From positions 1 to 40,714 of the forward strand of contig JADFLH010000009.1 of the NCBI GenBank assembly GCA_022564515.1: a DNA stretch of 40,714 nt, read 5' to 3'. Source of the stretch: Nitrososphaerota archaeon (GTDB taxonomy: Archaea > Thermoproteota > Nitrososphaeria > Nitrososphaerales > Nitrosopumilaceae). Shown here in pieces: positions 25,094 through 33,743 of the stretch. Under the pieces are notes generated by a model. That model worked only from the letters and a program-made list of their open reading frames with translations. It did not search any database and was not told the DNA's origin. The position numbers and the translations under genes are program-made. Each line of letters begins with the position of its first letter. The first letter of the stretch is position 1.

Positions 25094-25867
25094 TCACTCA
25101 ACAGGTAAATCTAATTTATTTCCCCATTCTCCCCAAGAACCCAAATAAACGCGTATATTTGTAAATCCAATTTTTTTCAATGCAAGAAACGTGTTAGCTG
25201 CTCTATATGCACCATGACAATAAGTGACAATTTCATCATATTTTGAAAATTGGTATAACTCTGAAAGCTCTTTTTCATTTTTCAGAGTGCCATCATTTGC
25301 AATATTTTCGTTCCAATCTATGTTTTTAGAGCCTGGAATGTGTCCTGCGTTTGCCGACCTCACAATTGTTCCATCATATTCTTCCTTTGTTCTTGCATCC
25401 ACAATTATGAGTTGATCAAGGTTTGCTTTGATGTATTCAAAGCCAACTATGATTTTGGAGTTTACTTTGCCCGAAAATTTTGTCGGCTTGAAAGCATTTG
25501 ATTTGGTTTCGGTTGGAAAGTTTTTGTTTTTCCATTTGTTTATTCCTCCATCTAACATGAAAACTTGTGGGTGTGAAAAATAAAGTAACATCCAAACTCC
25601 TCTAGCTGCCAATATGCCTGATACATTATCATAAAACACTACTTTTTTTTCATTAGTTACACCAACAAATGAAAAAAGTTCCTTAGTTTGTACGTTGAAA
25701 GACTCTATCCCTTTCTTTGTGGTATCGAACCAATGAAATGCAAAAAGATCAAGGTTTACCGCACCTGGAATATGATCTTCTGAATATTCTTTGAATGATC
25801 TAGTATCAATCAAAACAAGATTAGGATCATTTAGGATTCGATGTAGTGTGTTTGTACTAATTAACAC
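25094..25867 (-). CDS. Thiosulfate/3-mercaptopyruvate sulfurtransferase (two-domain rhodanese)
   Basis: A 257-aa protein with tandem rhodanese domains. The first (1-115) begins LIDTRSFKEYSEDHIPGAVN and has Asp80 at the catalytic Cys position, so it is structural. The second (about 145-257) has VDARTKEEYDG and the active-site loop YCHGAYRA with Cys217. It transfers sulfane sulfur to an acceptor such as cyanide or thiols; the physiological acceptor is unknown. Asp rather than Arg-Thr context in the loop prevents a firm choice between thiosulfate and mercaptopyruvate. The start is GTG at 25867. It is unrelated in function to the neighbouring ATP synthase. Confidence 0.9.
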   Translation of the reverse strand: MLISTNTLHRILNDPNLVLIDTRSFKEYSEDHIPGAVNLDLFAFHWFDTTKKGIESFNVQTKELFSFVGVTNEKKVVFYDNVSGILAARGVWMLLYFSHPQVFMLDGGINKWKNKNFPTETKSNAFKPTKFSGKVNSKIIVGFEYIKANLDQLIIVDARTKEEYDGTIVRSANAGHIPGSKNIDWNENIANDGTLKNEKELSELYQFSKYDEIVTYCHGAYRAANTFLALKKIGFTNIRVYLGSWGEWGNKLDLPVE

Positions 25868-25932
25868 AAATCAATTATTGAAACTGTGATGTAAATTCAT
25901 TTGTTTTATGATAGAAAATAAAGAAAGATTTT

Positions 25933-27492
25933 CTATTCGTTTACGTAGGAACGCTCTCCATGCTGCGCTAGATCAAGACCAATCTCCTCTTCTCTTGGTG
26001 TGATTCTGATTCCGCCTGGCCATACAACATCCATTATCTTCAGTATTACAATCGTTACAGCAAAGGCATAGGATAGTGTCATTACGGCACCGATAATGTT
26101 GATTGCTTGTTGTTCAAATCCTTCTGGTGTTCCAGTCCACGCACCGATACCATCACCGGTATCCCAAATGTGAGGACTGGCAAGTGTACCTGTTAGAATT
26201 GCACCTGTAAGACCACCAATTCCGTGTACTCCCCATACATCAAGTGCGTCATCCCATTTGCGTGCGTTCTTGAATGCAACTGCACCATAACAAACAGTTC
26301 CAGCTGCAATACCAATGATTATTGATGCCATGGGTCCAACCCAACCAGATGCTGGTGTAATTGCTACCAATCCTGCAACTGCGCCTGTTGCAGCGCCAAC
26401 GATGCTTGGTTTTCCGGTATGAGCCCAAGACATGAGTAACCATGTAATAGATGCAACACCTGTTGCAGTGTTTGTAACAACCCAAGCACTAACGGTTATA
26501 CCATCAACCATTACTTCACTTCCTGCGTTAAATCCGAACCATCCAAACCAAAGTATGGATGCACCAAGTACTACCATTGGTACATTGTGTGGTTCCATTG
26601 GAACCTTACCATATCCTAGTCTTCGCCCAAGTACTAATGCTGCTGCAAGTGCGGAGAATCCTGAAGTAATGTGTACCACAGTACCACCAGCAAAGTCAAG
26701 ACCATAGCTTGGTGACAAGTCTGGATCAAGGTCCAGATTTCCAATGAATCCACCACCCCATACCCAGTGGGCAACTGGATCGTAAACGAACGTTGCCCAG
26801 AGTAGGATGAAAATTATAAGAGCGCTGAACTTCATTCTGTCAATTAATCCACCAACAATTAGTGCTGGGGTGATAATTGCGAAAGTTGCCTGGAACATTG
26901 CAAACATTTGATGTGGAACGGTTCCCGGCCAGCCTTGACTACATATCTCATCTTCATGGAATACCTGCATTTGATATGCAGCAGACCAAGTATCAGTACA
27001 AGGACCTGGTTCACCAAGAGGAGCATAATGAGAGACCTGGTTAAAACCAACGTAATCTAAAGCGCCCATGTACATGTTAGTAGTATCATTATCATTGGGT
27101 CCAAATGCAAGAGTGTAACCCCATGCAACCCATTGCCATGACATTAATCCAATTATGATAAAGACCATTCCAATTACATTTACTGCATTCTTTGATCTGG
27201 CCAATCCACCATAGAAGAATGCAACTCCAGGAGTCATGAATAGCACAAGTGATGATGCGGTCAGGATCCATGCTGTGTCACCTGTATCAATTCTACATGG
27301 CATCATGTTACCTTCGCCATCATCAAACCAACATTCGTTTGGGTTTCCGGTGTAAATTCCACTGGTGCCTATGACATATCCATCCATGCCATCAGTTATC
27401 TGTTGTGCAAATGCAACTGACATTACACTAGTAGATGCAACAGCTATTACTACTAAAAGTAGAAACGAATACTTGCGATTCCTAGAATTCAA
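25933..27492 (-). CDS. amt: Ammonium transporter Amt
   Basis: A 519-aa Amt/MEP/Rh protein. Residues 8-30 are a signal peptide (SVAFAQ), followed by about 11 membrane helices. The twin pore histidines are in GGTVVHITSG (His274) and WGVHGIGG (His423). It is longer than bacterial AmtB (about 400-430 aa) because of an N-terminal extracellular segment with two cysteines (CWFDD, PCRID) and a loop at about 150-190 with two more (GPCTD, EICSQ), so a disulfide-stabilised outer surface is likely. It imports ammonium, the energy and nitrogen source of this lineage. The TTG start is supported by the TATA box at 27511-27523. No GlnK gene is adjacent. Confidence 0.96.
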   Translation of the reverse strand: MNSRNRKYSFLLLVVIAVASTSVMSVAFAQQITDGMDGYVIGTSGIYTGNPNECWFDDGEGNMMPCRIDTGDTAWILTASSLVLFMTPGVAFFYGGLARSKNAVNVIGMVFIIIGLMSWQWVAWGYTLAFGPNDNDTTNMYMGALDYVGFNQVSHYAPLGEPGPCTDTWSAAYQMQVFHEDEICSQGWPGTVPHQMFAMFQATFAIITPALIVGGLIDRMKFSALIIFILLWATFVYDPVAHWVWGGGFIGNLDLDPDLSPSYGLDFAGGTVVHITSGFSALAAALVLGRRLGYGKVPMEPHNVPMVVLGASILWFGWFGFNAGSEVMVDGITVSAWVVTNTATGVASITWLLMSWAHTGKPSIVGAATGAVAGLVAITPASGWVGPMASIIIGIAAGTVCYGAVAFKNARKWDDALDVWGVHGIGGLTGAILTGTLASPHIWDTGDGIGAWTGTPEGFEQQAINIIGAVMTLSYAFAVTIVILKIMDVVWPGGIRITPREEEIGLDLAQHGERSYVNE

Positions 27493-27510
27493 TGAGCTGC
27501 AACTAATTGA

Positions 27511-27523
27511 AAATTATATAAGG
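27511..27523 (-). promoter_or_regulatory. TATA box of amt
   Basis: On the minus strand CCTTATATAATTT is centred 24-25 bp before the TTG at 27492, a strong archaeal promoter match predicting a leaderless mRNA. Confidence 0.7.
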
Positions 27524-27669
27524 ATTAAGATGTTTTATGGTTCGAGAATGTAAATTATTATATTTCAGTAATTTACGATATTAACATAGAATATGAAAAT
27601 TATGTCATGTAGGATTGAGCCTTGGATTATTAGAAGAAGAGAGTTGTTAAAAAATGTGAGGGGAACTAT

Positions 27670-28335
27670 TTGAAATCAAAACCACCAAAGCTGGCAATTT
27701 TTGATACTTACAAAACCAAAAGTCAGAAGCCTACTGGAGAAGCTATTAGACAAAGATTCATAATTATTACACTAGCAACCCAAACAAATCCAATCGAAAA
27801 GACCAGAATATCCATTTCAAAATCGATTGCAAATGAAAGCCAAACCATTTGGAAAAATCTCTATTCAGGAATTTTTCTGGATTTGGATCAAGTTCTTATC
27901 CCATTGGGACTAGTTGAGGAGGCGGGTAGATTACCGTTAAAACGGGGTCCAAAAGCACTTCAAGAAAAAGGAATTCCGTATTACAAACTAACTAAGAGTG
28001 GATTGTTAGTGTCATTATCCCTCAAGGAGTTAAAAAATCAACAAAATATCCTAGAGCAATTTTTTTCAAATGCTAGTTCAGAAGAAAAAGAGTTTCAGGA
28101 AATTATTCAAAAACTATCAAAAATTGCTCCAAAGTTCACCCATTCACTTTTTGAGAAATACATTAGATCTTACTGCAATGGAAAATTGAAAAATTTAATG
28201 CCGATGAATTTAGAAAACTTGAAGATTGTTAATGATGAAAGCCTTCAAGTTCAAAAGGAATTTCTTAAAGCCTTTTCACATTTATCAAAACCAGATATGG
28301 AAAAAACTGTTAATTTGTTAAACAGAATCTGTTGA
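27670..28335 (+). CDS. Hypothetical DNA-binding-like protein (221 aa)
   Basis: A 221-aa basic soluble protein with no signal peptide. The first 100 residues may hold a winged helix: IEKTRISISKSIANESQTIW is helix-turn-helix-like, followed by GLVEEAGRLPLKRGPKALQE and GIPYYKLTKSGLLVSLSLKE, where the YKLTKSG strand-turn is typical of winged-helix proteins. The C-terminal 100 residues are helical. The start is TTG with a purine-rich GAGGGG 6 nt upstream, so this message has a leader, unlike most here. It may be a regulator, but the partner is unknown. Confidence 0.7.
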   Translation: MKSKPPKLAIFDTYKTKSQKPTGEAIRQRFIIITLATQTNPIEKTRISISKSIANESQTIWKNLYSGIFLDLDQVLIPLGLVEEAGRLPLKRGPKALQEKGIPYYKLTKSGLLVSLSLKELKNQQNILEQFFSNASSEEKEFQEIIQKLSKIAPKFTHSLFEKYIRSYCNGKLKNLMPMNLENLKIVNDESLQVQKEFLKAFSHLSKPDMEKTVNLLNRIC

Positions 28336-28401
28336 ATTAATACTAACAAAGCTTAGACTTTCACTAAACATTAAAATCATCACCAAGGAAAGATTGTTTG
28401 A

Positions 28402-29439
28402 ATGACTGGAGGTTCCCAAAAGGTATACGCATCTGTCAAAGCCTACAGCAAGCGTGGAAAATTACTCACAAAAAGTGAATTACAAACCTTGGCAGAATCA
28501 AGAGATCTTGATGAGTTGATAACTAGAATTAAAAATACTTATTATTCTGATTCTGTTTCAGAAATCTCAAAACCCCTTACTGCTGAAAAAATTGAATCTA
28601 CTTTAAGAAGCCGTCTTGCTGATATACACTATTCTATTGCCAAGATGGCTGGTTCAACCGTATTAGATGCGTATTTTCTCAAATTCATTGTTTGGAATTT
28701 GAAATTAATACTAAAGGGCAAAGTTCTCGGAAAGTCACAAGAGGAGATAGAGCCACACATTAACCTTCATGCTGAAGAGCTCATAAAACAAAGAGATGTG
28801 ATACTAAAAGCTCTTGTGGCAAAAGATCTTGAAGAAACAGTTGCAAGTCTTAGTAGTACACCATTTGGGGAGGAGGTGGCTAACGCAGTATCTCTTTATA
28901 ATGAAACCAAAAACATTCAGGTTTTTGACACATTTTTTGACAAAATTTTGATTAAACAACTCAGTATAGGATTGAAAAAATCTGGCGACAAAGATCTTTC
29001 TCGTCCAGTGTCAATGGATATTGATTTTTACAATATTCTTAGTGTGATTAGAGGAAAATTCTGGAAATTAGATGAACAGCGAATTCAGGATCTGATCGAC
29101 ACATATTCTCCCTTTGCATCTATGGATTTGGTAGGAAGAATGATTGCTGCGCCATCTGTACGAGACGCTTTAAATGAATTGGCAAGTACTCAGTACAGAG
29201 AACTTGTTCCTCAATCAGAAACTGAAATTGACGCCATTTCAGAATTTGAGCATGCATTTGAGATGGAGATTTACAGAAAGGCAAAGGCTACGTTCACAAG
29301 AATGTTTAGCTCTGCTACAAGTGTTGGAATTACAAAACTAACGGCTTTTGAAGTGAGAAATCTTGGTTCAATAGCTTATGCAGTTGAACAAAAGATTCCG
29401 GCACAAACCACAATGTCAAAACTCATTATAGAGGATTAG
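28402..29439 (+). CDS. atpC: A-type ATP synthase subunit C
   Basis: A 345-aa all-helical protein of the V-ATPase AC39/subunit C family. The N-terminus (YASVKAYSKRGKLLTKSELQ) and the three-fold repeated helical arrangement, including DAYFLKFIVWNLKLILKGK and EFEHAFEMEIYRKAKATFTR, are diagnostic. It couples the rotor shaft (D/F) to the K ring. The gene lies about 3.3 kb from atpI and apart from E-A-B-D-K, behind an unrelated hypothetical gene, so the ATP synthase locus is split. Confidence 0.88.
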   Translation: MTGGSQKVYASVKAYSKRGKLLTKSELQTLAESRDLDELITRIKNTYYSDSVSEISKPLTAEKIESTLRSRLADIHYSIAKMAGSTVLDAYFLKFIVWNLKLILKGKVLGKSQEEIEPHINLHAEELIKQRDVILKALVAKDLEETVASLSSTPFGEEVANAVSLYNETKNIQVFDTFFDKILIKQLSIGLKKSGDKDLSRPVSMDIDFYNILSVIRGKFWKLDEQRIQDLIDTYSPFASMDLVGRMIAAPSVRDALNELASTQYRELVPQSETEIDAISEFEHAFEMEIYRKAKATFTRMFSSATSVGITKLTAFEVRNLGSIAYAVEQKIPAQTTMSKLIIED

Positions 29440-29469
29440 ATCTCATTCTCAGGACTCAGGATGGGTAAA

Positions 29470-29479
29470 AAGTTATAAT
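29470..29479 (+). promoter_or_regulatory. TATA box of the 52-aa protein gene
   Basis: AGTTATAATA is centred 30 bp before the ATG at 29505, supporting that small gene as real. Confidence 0.5.
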
Positions 29480-29504
29480 ATCCAGAAATTTTGATGAATC
29501 AGTG

Positions 29505-29663
29505 ATGAAACTAAGCTGTAGTGATTATGGGTTTGAATGTGATTTTGTAGCAGAAGGTGGTTCCGAGGAGGTAATTACTAAATTTGGCGAACACAGCCGT
29601 AAGGAGCATGGAATTGATTATTCTAAAGAAACTTTAATGCAATTCATCATGAGAAAAAGATAA
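29505..29663 (+). CDS. Small C2H2-type protein, DUF1059-like (52 aa)
   Basis: A 52-aa protein from ATG at 29505 to TAA at 29661-29663: MKLSCSDYGFECDFVAEGGS, then EEVITKFGEHSRKEHGIDYS and a short helix. Cys5, Cys12, His30 and His35 make a plausible zinc site, and the CxDxGFxCxFxA start and HxxxxHG pattern match the DUF1059 family of small proteins common in archaea. Function unknown. The TATA box and family pattern together make it convincing. Confidence 0.75.
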   Translation: MKLSCSDYGFECDFVAEGGSEEVITKFGEHSRKEHGIDYSKETLMQFIMRKR

Positions 29664-29684
29664 AATTTCCAAAGTTGAATTGAA

Positions 29685-29915
29685 ATGGAGTCCATAAGTA
29701 AAATCGTTTTTTCAACAGAGATGATTTTTAGAAATGTTTGGTTAAGCGCATTTCTTGCCATGACATTTTCATTACCTCCCATTGGAATTTTTCTAGCAAG
29801 TTATGGTTTAATTGGATGTCTTGCTATTAGCATAACAGTTGGTTTTGCAGTTCATTTTTTTACCCTAGCGTTATCAGCTAAAATCTCAAATTTATATCTG
29901 AGAATGATGAGCTAA
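29685..29915 (+). CDS. Small two-helix membrane protein (76 aa)
   Basis: A 76-aa protein with two hydrophobic segments (VWLSAFLAMTFSLPPIGIFL and LIGCLAISITVGFAVHFF) and short polar ends. Not recognised. It starts 21 bp after the DUF1059-like gene on the same strand and may be co-transcribed with it. Confidence 0.55.
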   Translation: MESISKIVFSTEMIFRNVWLSAFLAMTFSLPPIGIFLASYGLIGCLAISITVGFAVHFFTLALSAKISNLYLRMMS

Positions 29916-29948
29916 CTTATGAGGATTCATCTTGATGATTGATCAGTC

Positions 29949-30590
29949 ATGATGGGGGATAGAGATTATAGACAGCTCATAAAAAATGCAATTAAATCAA
30001 TTGGTAGCGAAATAGAACCAAAAATTGATCCTAAAGACATTAACACAATAAATGTTCATGAGGTTGTTAGATGTCTTAGGCGTTCTTATTTTGATAGAGT
30101 TGAACCAAAAGAGGTTGAAAGAACAGGTTTCAATGATTTAGTGAGTGGTTTGCTTCGAAGTAGAGCCTTTGGTTCAAAATCTGGAGAATTTGAAATAGAT
30201 GAAATAAAGTTCAAAGGGCAAGCTGAAATGATAATTGATGATGCAATTATCATTTTCCGTTGGGTGAATGAGTTGCCAGAAAATCCAAAGGCTAACGATT
30301 TATTATATCTTAATTCTTGTATGTGGATTTTTAACAAGATGGATGGAATAGTTATTTACCTAGCTGGAGATCGAAAGGAGACTTCATTTTCATTATCAAG
30401 AGATAAAAAAATGTTTGAAGAGATTATAAGACGTGTTAGAGTTCTTCATGATCTTCTCAAACAAAAAAAGACTCCAATTTTAGAACCCTCAGATGAATGT
30501 TCTACTTGTCAATATTACGATAAATGTTACATCAAACAAAAGGTTGCAAAGTCTATTTCATTAAAAGATTTAGTTGGAATGGGAAAGTAA
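29949..30590 (+). CDS. Cas4-like Fe-S protein with a degenerate nuclease motif
   Basis: A 213-aa protein with the Cas4/RecB-like layout: an N-terminal Cys in EVVRCLRRSYF (Cys42) and a C-terminal CSTCQYYDKC (Cys184, 187, 193), the four cysteines that hold a 4Fe-4S cluster. The middle should carry the PD-(D/E)XK catalytic residues, yet the (D/E)-x-K position reads IIFRWVN after GQAEMIIDD, and the QxxxY helix appears as NDLLYLNSCMW. A cluster-binding but probably non-cleaving protein is inferred. No CRISPR repeats or other cas genes occur in the window, so a DNA-repair or regulatory role is likelier than adaptation. Starts at 29949 or 29952. Confidence 0.7.
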   Translation: MMGDRDYRQLIKNAIKSIGSEIEPKIDPKDINTINVHEVVRCLRRSYFDRVEPKEVERTGFNDLVSGLLRSRAFGSKSGEFEIDEIKFKGQAEMIIDDAIIIFRWVNELPENPKANDLLYLNSCMWIFNKMDGIVIYLAGDRKETSFSLSRDKKMFEEIIRRVRVLHDLLKQKKTPILEPSDECSTCQYYDKCYIKQKVAKSISLKDLVGMGK

Positions 30591-30620
30591 GAAAAATTTT
30601 GTAAGAGGAACAAACTTTTT

Positions 30621-30731
30621 CTAATCTACCGGTTCAGGGTGTCCTTTACCACGAAGTGCAAAGGTCACTATTGCTAGTGCAATTGCGACTCCTATTGCTG
30701 AGCCAAATGCACCCATGCTTGCTTCTGCCAT
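30621..30731 (-). CDS. 36-aa single-helix membrane miniprotein
   Basis: From ATG at 30731 to TAG at 30621: MAEASMGAFGSAIGVAIALA, then IVTFALRGKGHPEPVD. A short polar start, one Gly/Ala-rich membrane helix and a basic then acidic tail. A good TATA box lies 28 bp upstream. Not recognised; perhaps a small subunit of a membrane complex. It was too short for a usual gene caller, so the promoter and composition carry the case. Confidence 0.6.
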   Translation of the reverse strand: MAEASMGAFGSAIGVAIALAIVTFALRGKGHPEPVD

Positions 30732-30753
30732 TGGCAAACATCATGCTGGGCAT

Positions 30754-30764
30754 CATTTATAACT
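30754..30764 (-). promoter_or_regulatory. TATA box of the 36-aa miniprotein gene
   Basis: On the minus strand AGTTATAAATG is centred 28 bp before the ATG at 30731. Confidence 0.5.
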
Positions 30765-30836
30765 TTGTCAAATCATTTCGTCTAAAAACAAATAATCATA
30801 ATATTGAGATTCTATGATACAATCATTGAAATGTGG

Positions 30837-31385
30837 TTATACTGTAAATTCAAAGGTAATTCTTTTTTCAGCTCCGCTTATCATGGAGCTCAAATTGAAA
30901 AATGCCTCTCCATTGATTTTCCATTTTAGAGTATTACTTGTTAACGCAGACCAAAATTCCTCAGTGTTACCAGTATTTTTTATGGTAATTCTATCTGAAA
31001 GAATGGATGGTCTCTCGTTTAAAATTATAAAATAGTTAGAACCCATAACGAAGCCTTGAGGCTGTTCACCTATTAAACCAGAATGAACTACAAGGTTATT
31101 TTCGAATATTTGATATCTGATGTATTGTAATATCACGGAATTGTAGTTAGGATTTAAAACTTTGAATTTAATTTGCAAGGTAGCAAATTTGTCTGTCACT
31201 TCCAAAACTGTCAAGTCCTCTAATTCGATTGTAATTGGCAAAACTTGTCTTGATGCATCTGTTGGAGGGGAAAAAAATCCGCCCTCAGAAGTATCATTTA
31301 TTATAGATTGACCAGAAAAAGTCATAACGCCTAATAGAGCAACAAAGAAAGCTACAACAACAACAACAAGAATTCTTGGATTCAT
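30837..31385 (-). CDS. Exported LEA14-like protein (182 aa)
   Basis: An N-terminal membrane anchor (ILVVVVVAFFVALLGVMTFS) precedes a beta-sandwich of about 140 aa. Features such as LQIKFKVLNPNYNSVILQYI and a TFEFTV end fit the water-stress/LEA14-like fold, where NPN is typical. Function unknown; probably a membrane-tethered extracytoplasmic protein. ATG at 31385. Confidence 0.6.
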   Translation of the reverse strand: MNPRILVVVVVAFFVALLGVMTFSGQSIINDTSEGGFFSPPTDASRQVLPITIELEDLTVLEVTDKFATLQIKFKVLNPNYNSVILQYIRYQIFENNLVVHSGLIGEQPQGFVMGSNYFIILNERPSILSDRITIKNTGNTEEFWSALTSNTLKWKINGEAFFNLSSMISGAEKRITFEFTV

Positions 31386-31422
31386 TATTCAATTTATAGT
31401 TGCACATATCATAAATGTTGAT

Positions 31423-31433
31423 AATTATATACT
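31423..31433 (+). promoter_or_regulatory. TATA box of the 119-aa protein gene
   Basis: AATTATATACT is centred 26 bp before the ATG at 31454, implying a leaderless transcript. Confidence 0.6.
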
Positions 31434-31453
31434 AAAATGAATTGATCTAATTA

Positions 31454-31813
31454 ATGCAGTATTTTCAGGCAGTAAAGATTGGAAAGGAAAGAGCAAGTAA
31501 ATCACAGATGAAGCTATTTGAGTTAGGTGGTTTTGGAATGTTAACATTAACGACAAAAAAAGAAGGCGGGAAATTCTTACCAGTTGGAGAAGAAGATCTT
31601 GTTGCTGTAATTCAAACTCCTGATGGTTATGTTACAATTTTAGTTGATACTGATGGTTACACCAAAGCTCAATCAAAGACTTTAGAAAAGGAGGAAGCTA
31701 TGAAAATATTCAACAAAGCAATTGAATCTGGAATTTCTGAATTCACAGAAGAGCATGTAGAGATTTGGACAGAAAATTATCCGACTGTACAAAATAAGTT
31801 AAAATCAGAATAA
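31454..31813 (+). CDS. Conserved-looking cytoplasmic protein of unknown function (119 aa)
   Basis: A 119-aa acidic soluble protein with alternating strands (FGMLTLTTKK, DLVAVIQTPDGYVTILVDTD) and a C-terminal helical part (KEEAMKIFNKAIESGISEFT). No signal peptide, membrane segment or catalytic motif was recognised. A strong TATA box makes it a secure gene. Convergent with the UMP kinase gene. Confidence 0.65.
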   Translation: MQYFQAVKIGKERASKSQMKLFELGGFGMLTLTTKKEGGKFLPVGEEDLVAVIQTPDGYVTILVDTDGYTKAQSKTLEKEEAMKIFNKAIESGISEFTEEHVEIWTENYPTVQNKLKSE

Positions 31814-31815
31814 AA

Positions 31816-32499
31816 TTATTTCTTTGGAAAAATAATTTCGGTTCCAACAGGGCCTCCTTTGATTGCTTTTTCTAGAGTTTTGATATCGGCTTTTAGAATC
31901 CTAGTTTTGATTTTAGAACGTTCAATTATCTTCAACGTAAGAAGATCCATAAGGTCGTATCCGCCAGCTATAGATTCTTTATGAACAAGCATGTTTCGGA
32001 GTTTTTTTAATGCAATTCGTCTGTACATTTTTGCACCCTTGTATTTGTTAGGGTCTAAATCATAAACCCCATCAACATCTGTGGCATTCAAAAATACAGA
32101 TGCTTGTATTTTTTCTGCAATTAGTGCAGCTGTTCCGTTTGTACTATGTCCAGGATGCAATCCTCCTGTCACAACAATTACTCCACTATCTACTGCATTA
32201 CGAATTTCTTGTAAAGTTGTAGGTGGATGTGGGTATGCTCTGTGTTTTAGAGCATAAATCAAAAGTTTTGCATTAAGACGAGATATATCAATTCCAAGTT
32301 CATCTAAACTGGATTCATCTGCACCTGATGATCTTGCATAGTTAATATAGCGTCTTGCAATGTTTCCACCTCCAGCAACTATAACTGGTTGACAAACTTT
32401 GCTAATCTTGACCAGAAACCTTGCATAGTCCTTTAAGATTTTGACATTATCCATTCCAAATATTCGTCCAGAGAGTTTTATGACAATTCGTTTCTTCAT
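31816..32499 (-). CDS. pyrH: UMP kinase (archaeal type)
   Basis: A 227-aa amino-acid-kinase-fold enzyme that phosphorylates UMP to UDP. Motifs are KLSGRIFG at the N-terminus, [17 protein letters not shown] for the phosphate loop, [20 protein letters not shown] for the UMP region and [20 protein letters not shown] for the ATP site. Length and motifs are those of the archaeal subfamily. It is the last gene of an overlapping operon with an HD phosphohydrolase and thymidylate kinase; its start shares one base with the HD gene's stop. Confidence 0.93.
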   Translation of the reverse strand: MKKRIVIKLSGRIFGMDNVKILKDYARFLVKISKVCQPVIVAGGGNIARRYINYARSSGADESSLDELGIDISRLNAKLLIYALKHRAYPHPPTTLQEIRNAVDSGVIVVTGGLHPGHSTNGTAALIAEKIQASVFLNATDVDGVYDLDPNKYKGAKMYRRIALKKLRNMLVHKESIAGGYDLMDLLTLKIIERSKIKTRILKADIKTLEKAIKGGPVGTEIIFPKK

Positions 32500-33743
32500 T
32501 ATCTTAAACCACCGAGAATTGATTTGGCTGCAATTTCTACTTTTTTTCGATTCCGGTTTGATGTGTAAACTCGTAAAATATTCATAAATCCTGACATTTG
32601 AGAAACTAATGGAATTTTTGAAATTGGAATTTTTTCTGCATGTAGTTTGCTAACATCTTTTGTAACTAAAATTATTGAACGTGACTCTTTTTTCGAAGAC
32701 CCTAATGGAATAGAAGATGTTATAGAACTATCAATAAATATCTCATTTTTATTGACAAGAGATTTTTTTGAAATTTTTGTCCTTAATTCATTTGTTTTCA
32801 TTTTTCCCAATTTGGTCATATTTGTTAGAATTCTTTCAAAGACACATTTTAAAAGTCTGCGATTTTGATAATCTTGTGCAAATTCTTTTGCCCTCTTTAA
32901 TTCATCGGAATCACCTGACAAGTAAAGTAATTTGAATAACAAGGATTCATCAGTAAGTTTCACATAATCATCCAAGTTTAGGGAGGTTAATCCCAATTCC
33001 TTATCAGCCAGTCTGATTGATTCTAATAACATTACTTCAGCAGACCGAACAGTTTTGTGAAAATACACTGCTTTGAACATTTGATAGCGGGAATGCATCA
33101 TAGATTCAAATGAGTACAAAGCAGAACTTTCCAATGCTAATTTTTTTTGATGCACCTCAAGAGATTGGGTTATACGTTTATGATCAATTTTTGCATGCTC
33201 TACTCCAGTGAAATATCCATCACGTAACAAATAATCCATAATATCTGCACTTAGTGTTCCAGAGATAATCTCGTTCATGAATTGAGGTTTTGAGTTACCA
33301 AATGCAAGTTTTGTTATGAATTTTTTATCATAGCCCGATTTTGACAGAATATCACCTAATTCTGTTTTCAAAATGATTCTTCTGCCCATCTCCTCATGTG
33401 AAATTTTTTTTCTTTGTTGTAAGATTTCTTCAAACAGATGAGAAAAAGGTCCATGGCCTATATCGTGAAGTAAGGCTGCTACGCGAAGATTTTCAATATC
33501 ATCGGTTTTTAGAATTTCTTTTTCCTTCAATGCTTGGCCAGCTTGGCTTGCTATATGCATTACTCCAAGTGAATGCTCAAATCTTGTGTGTTGAGCACCT
33601 GGGTAAGTTAAGTGAGCTCCAGAAAGCTGTCTTATACCTCGTAGTCTTTGAAATACAGGACTGTCTATGATTTTTAATTCAGGGTCATAAACTCTGATAA
33701 AATCATGAATTGGATCAATGATGTCTAAATGACTTTTTTTCAT
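32499..33743 (-). CDS. HD-domain phosphohydrolase (dGTPase/SAMHD1-like)
   Basis: A 414-aa protein of the HD superfamily. It opens [20 protein letters not shown], followed by [20 protein letters not shown], and has the metal ligands His57 ([12 protein letters not shown]), His93-Asp94 ([12 protein letters not shown]) and a later Asp in [10 protein letters not shown]. These fit enzymes that hydrolyse dNTPs or nucleotides. Placement between thymidylate kinase and UMP kinase with overlaps on both sides points to nucleotide-pool control. The precise substrate is not predictable. Confidence 0.87.
   Translation of the reverse strand: MKKSHLDIIDPIHDFIRVYDPELKIIDSPVFQRLRGIRQLSGAHLTYPGAQHTRFEHSLGVMHIASQAGQALKEKEILKTDDIENLRVAALLHDIGHGPFSHLFEEILQQRKKISHEEMGRRIILKTELGDILSKSGYDKKFITKLAFGNSKPQFMNEIISGTLSADIMDYLLRDGYFTGVEHAKIDHKRITQSLEVHQKKLALESSALYSFESMMHSRYQMFKAVYFHKTVRSAEVMLLESIRLADKELGLTSLNLDDYVKLTDESLLFKLLYLSGDSDELKRAKEFAQDYQNRRLLKCVFERILTNMTKLGKMKTNELRTKISKKSLVNKNEIFIDSSITSSIPLGSSKKESRSIILVTKDVSKLHAEKIPISKIPLVSQMSGFMNILRVYTSNRNRKKVEIAAKSILGGLR

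Noticed and set aside
29949-30590. CRISPR adaptation gene cas4
   Set aside because: No repeat-spacer array or other cas gene is present, and the catalytic nuclease motif is not recognisable.
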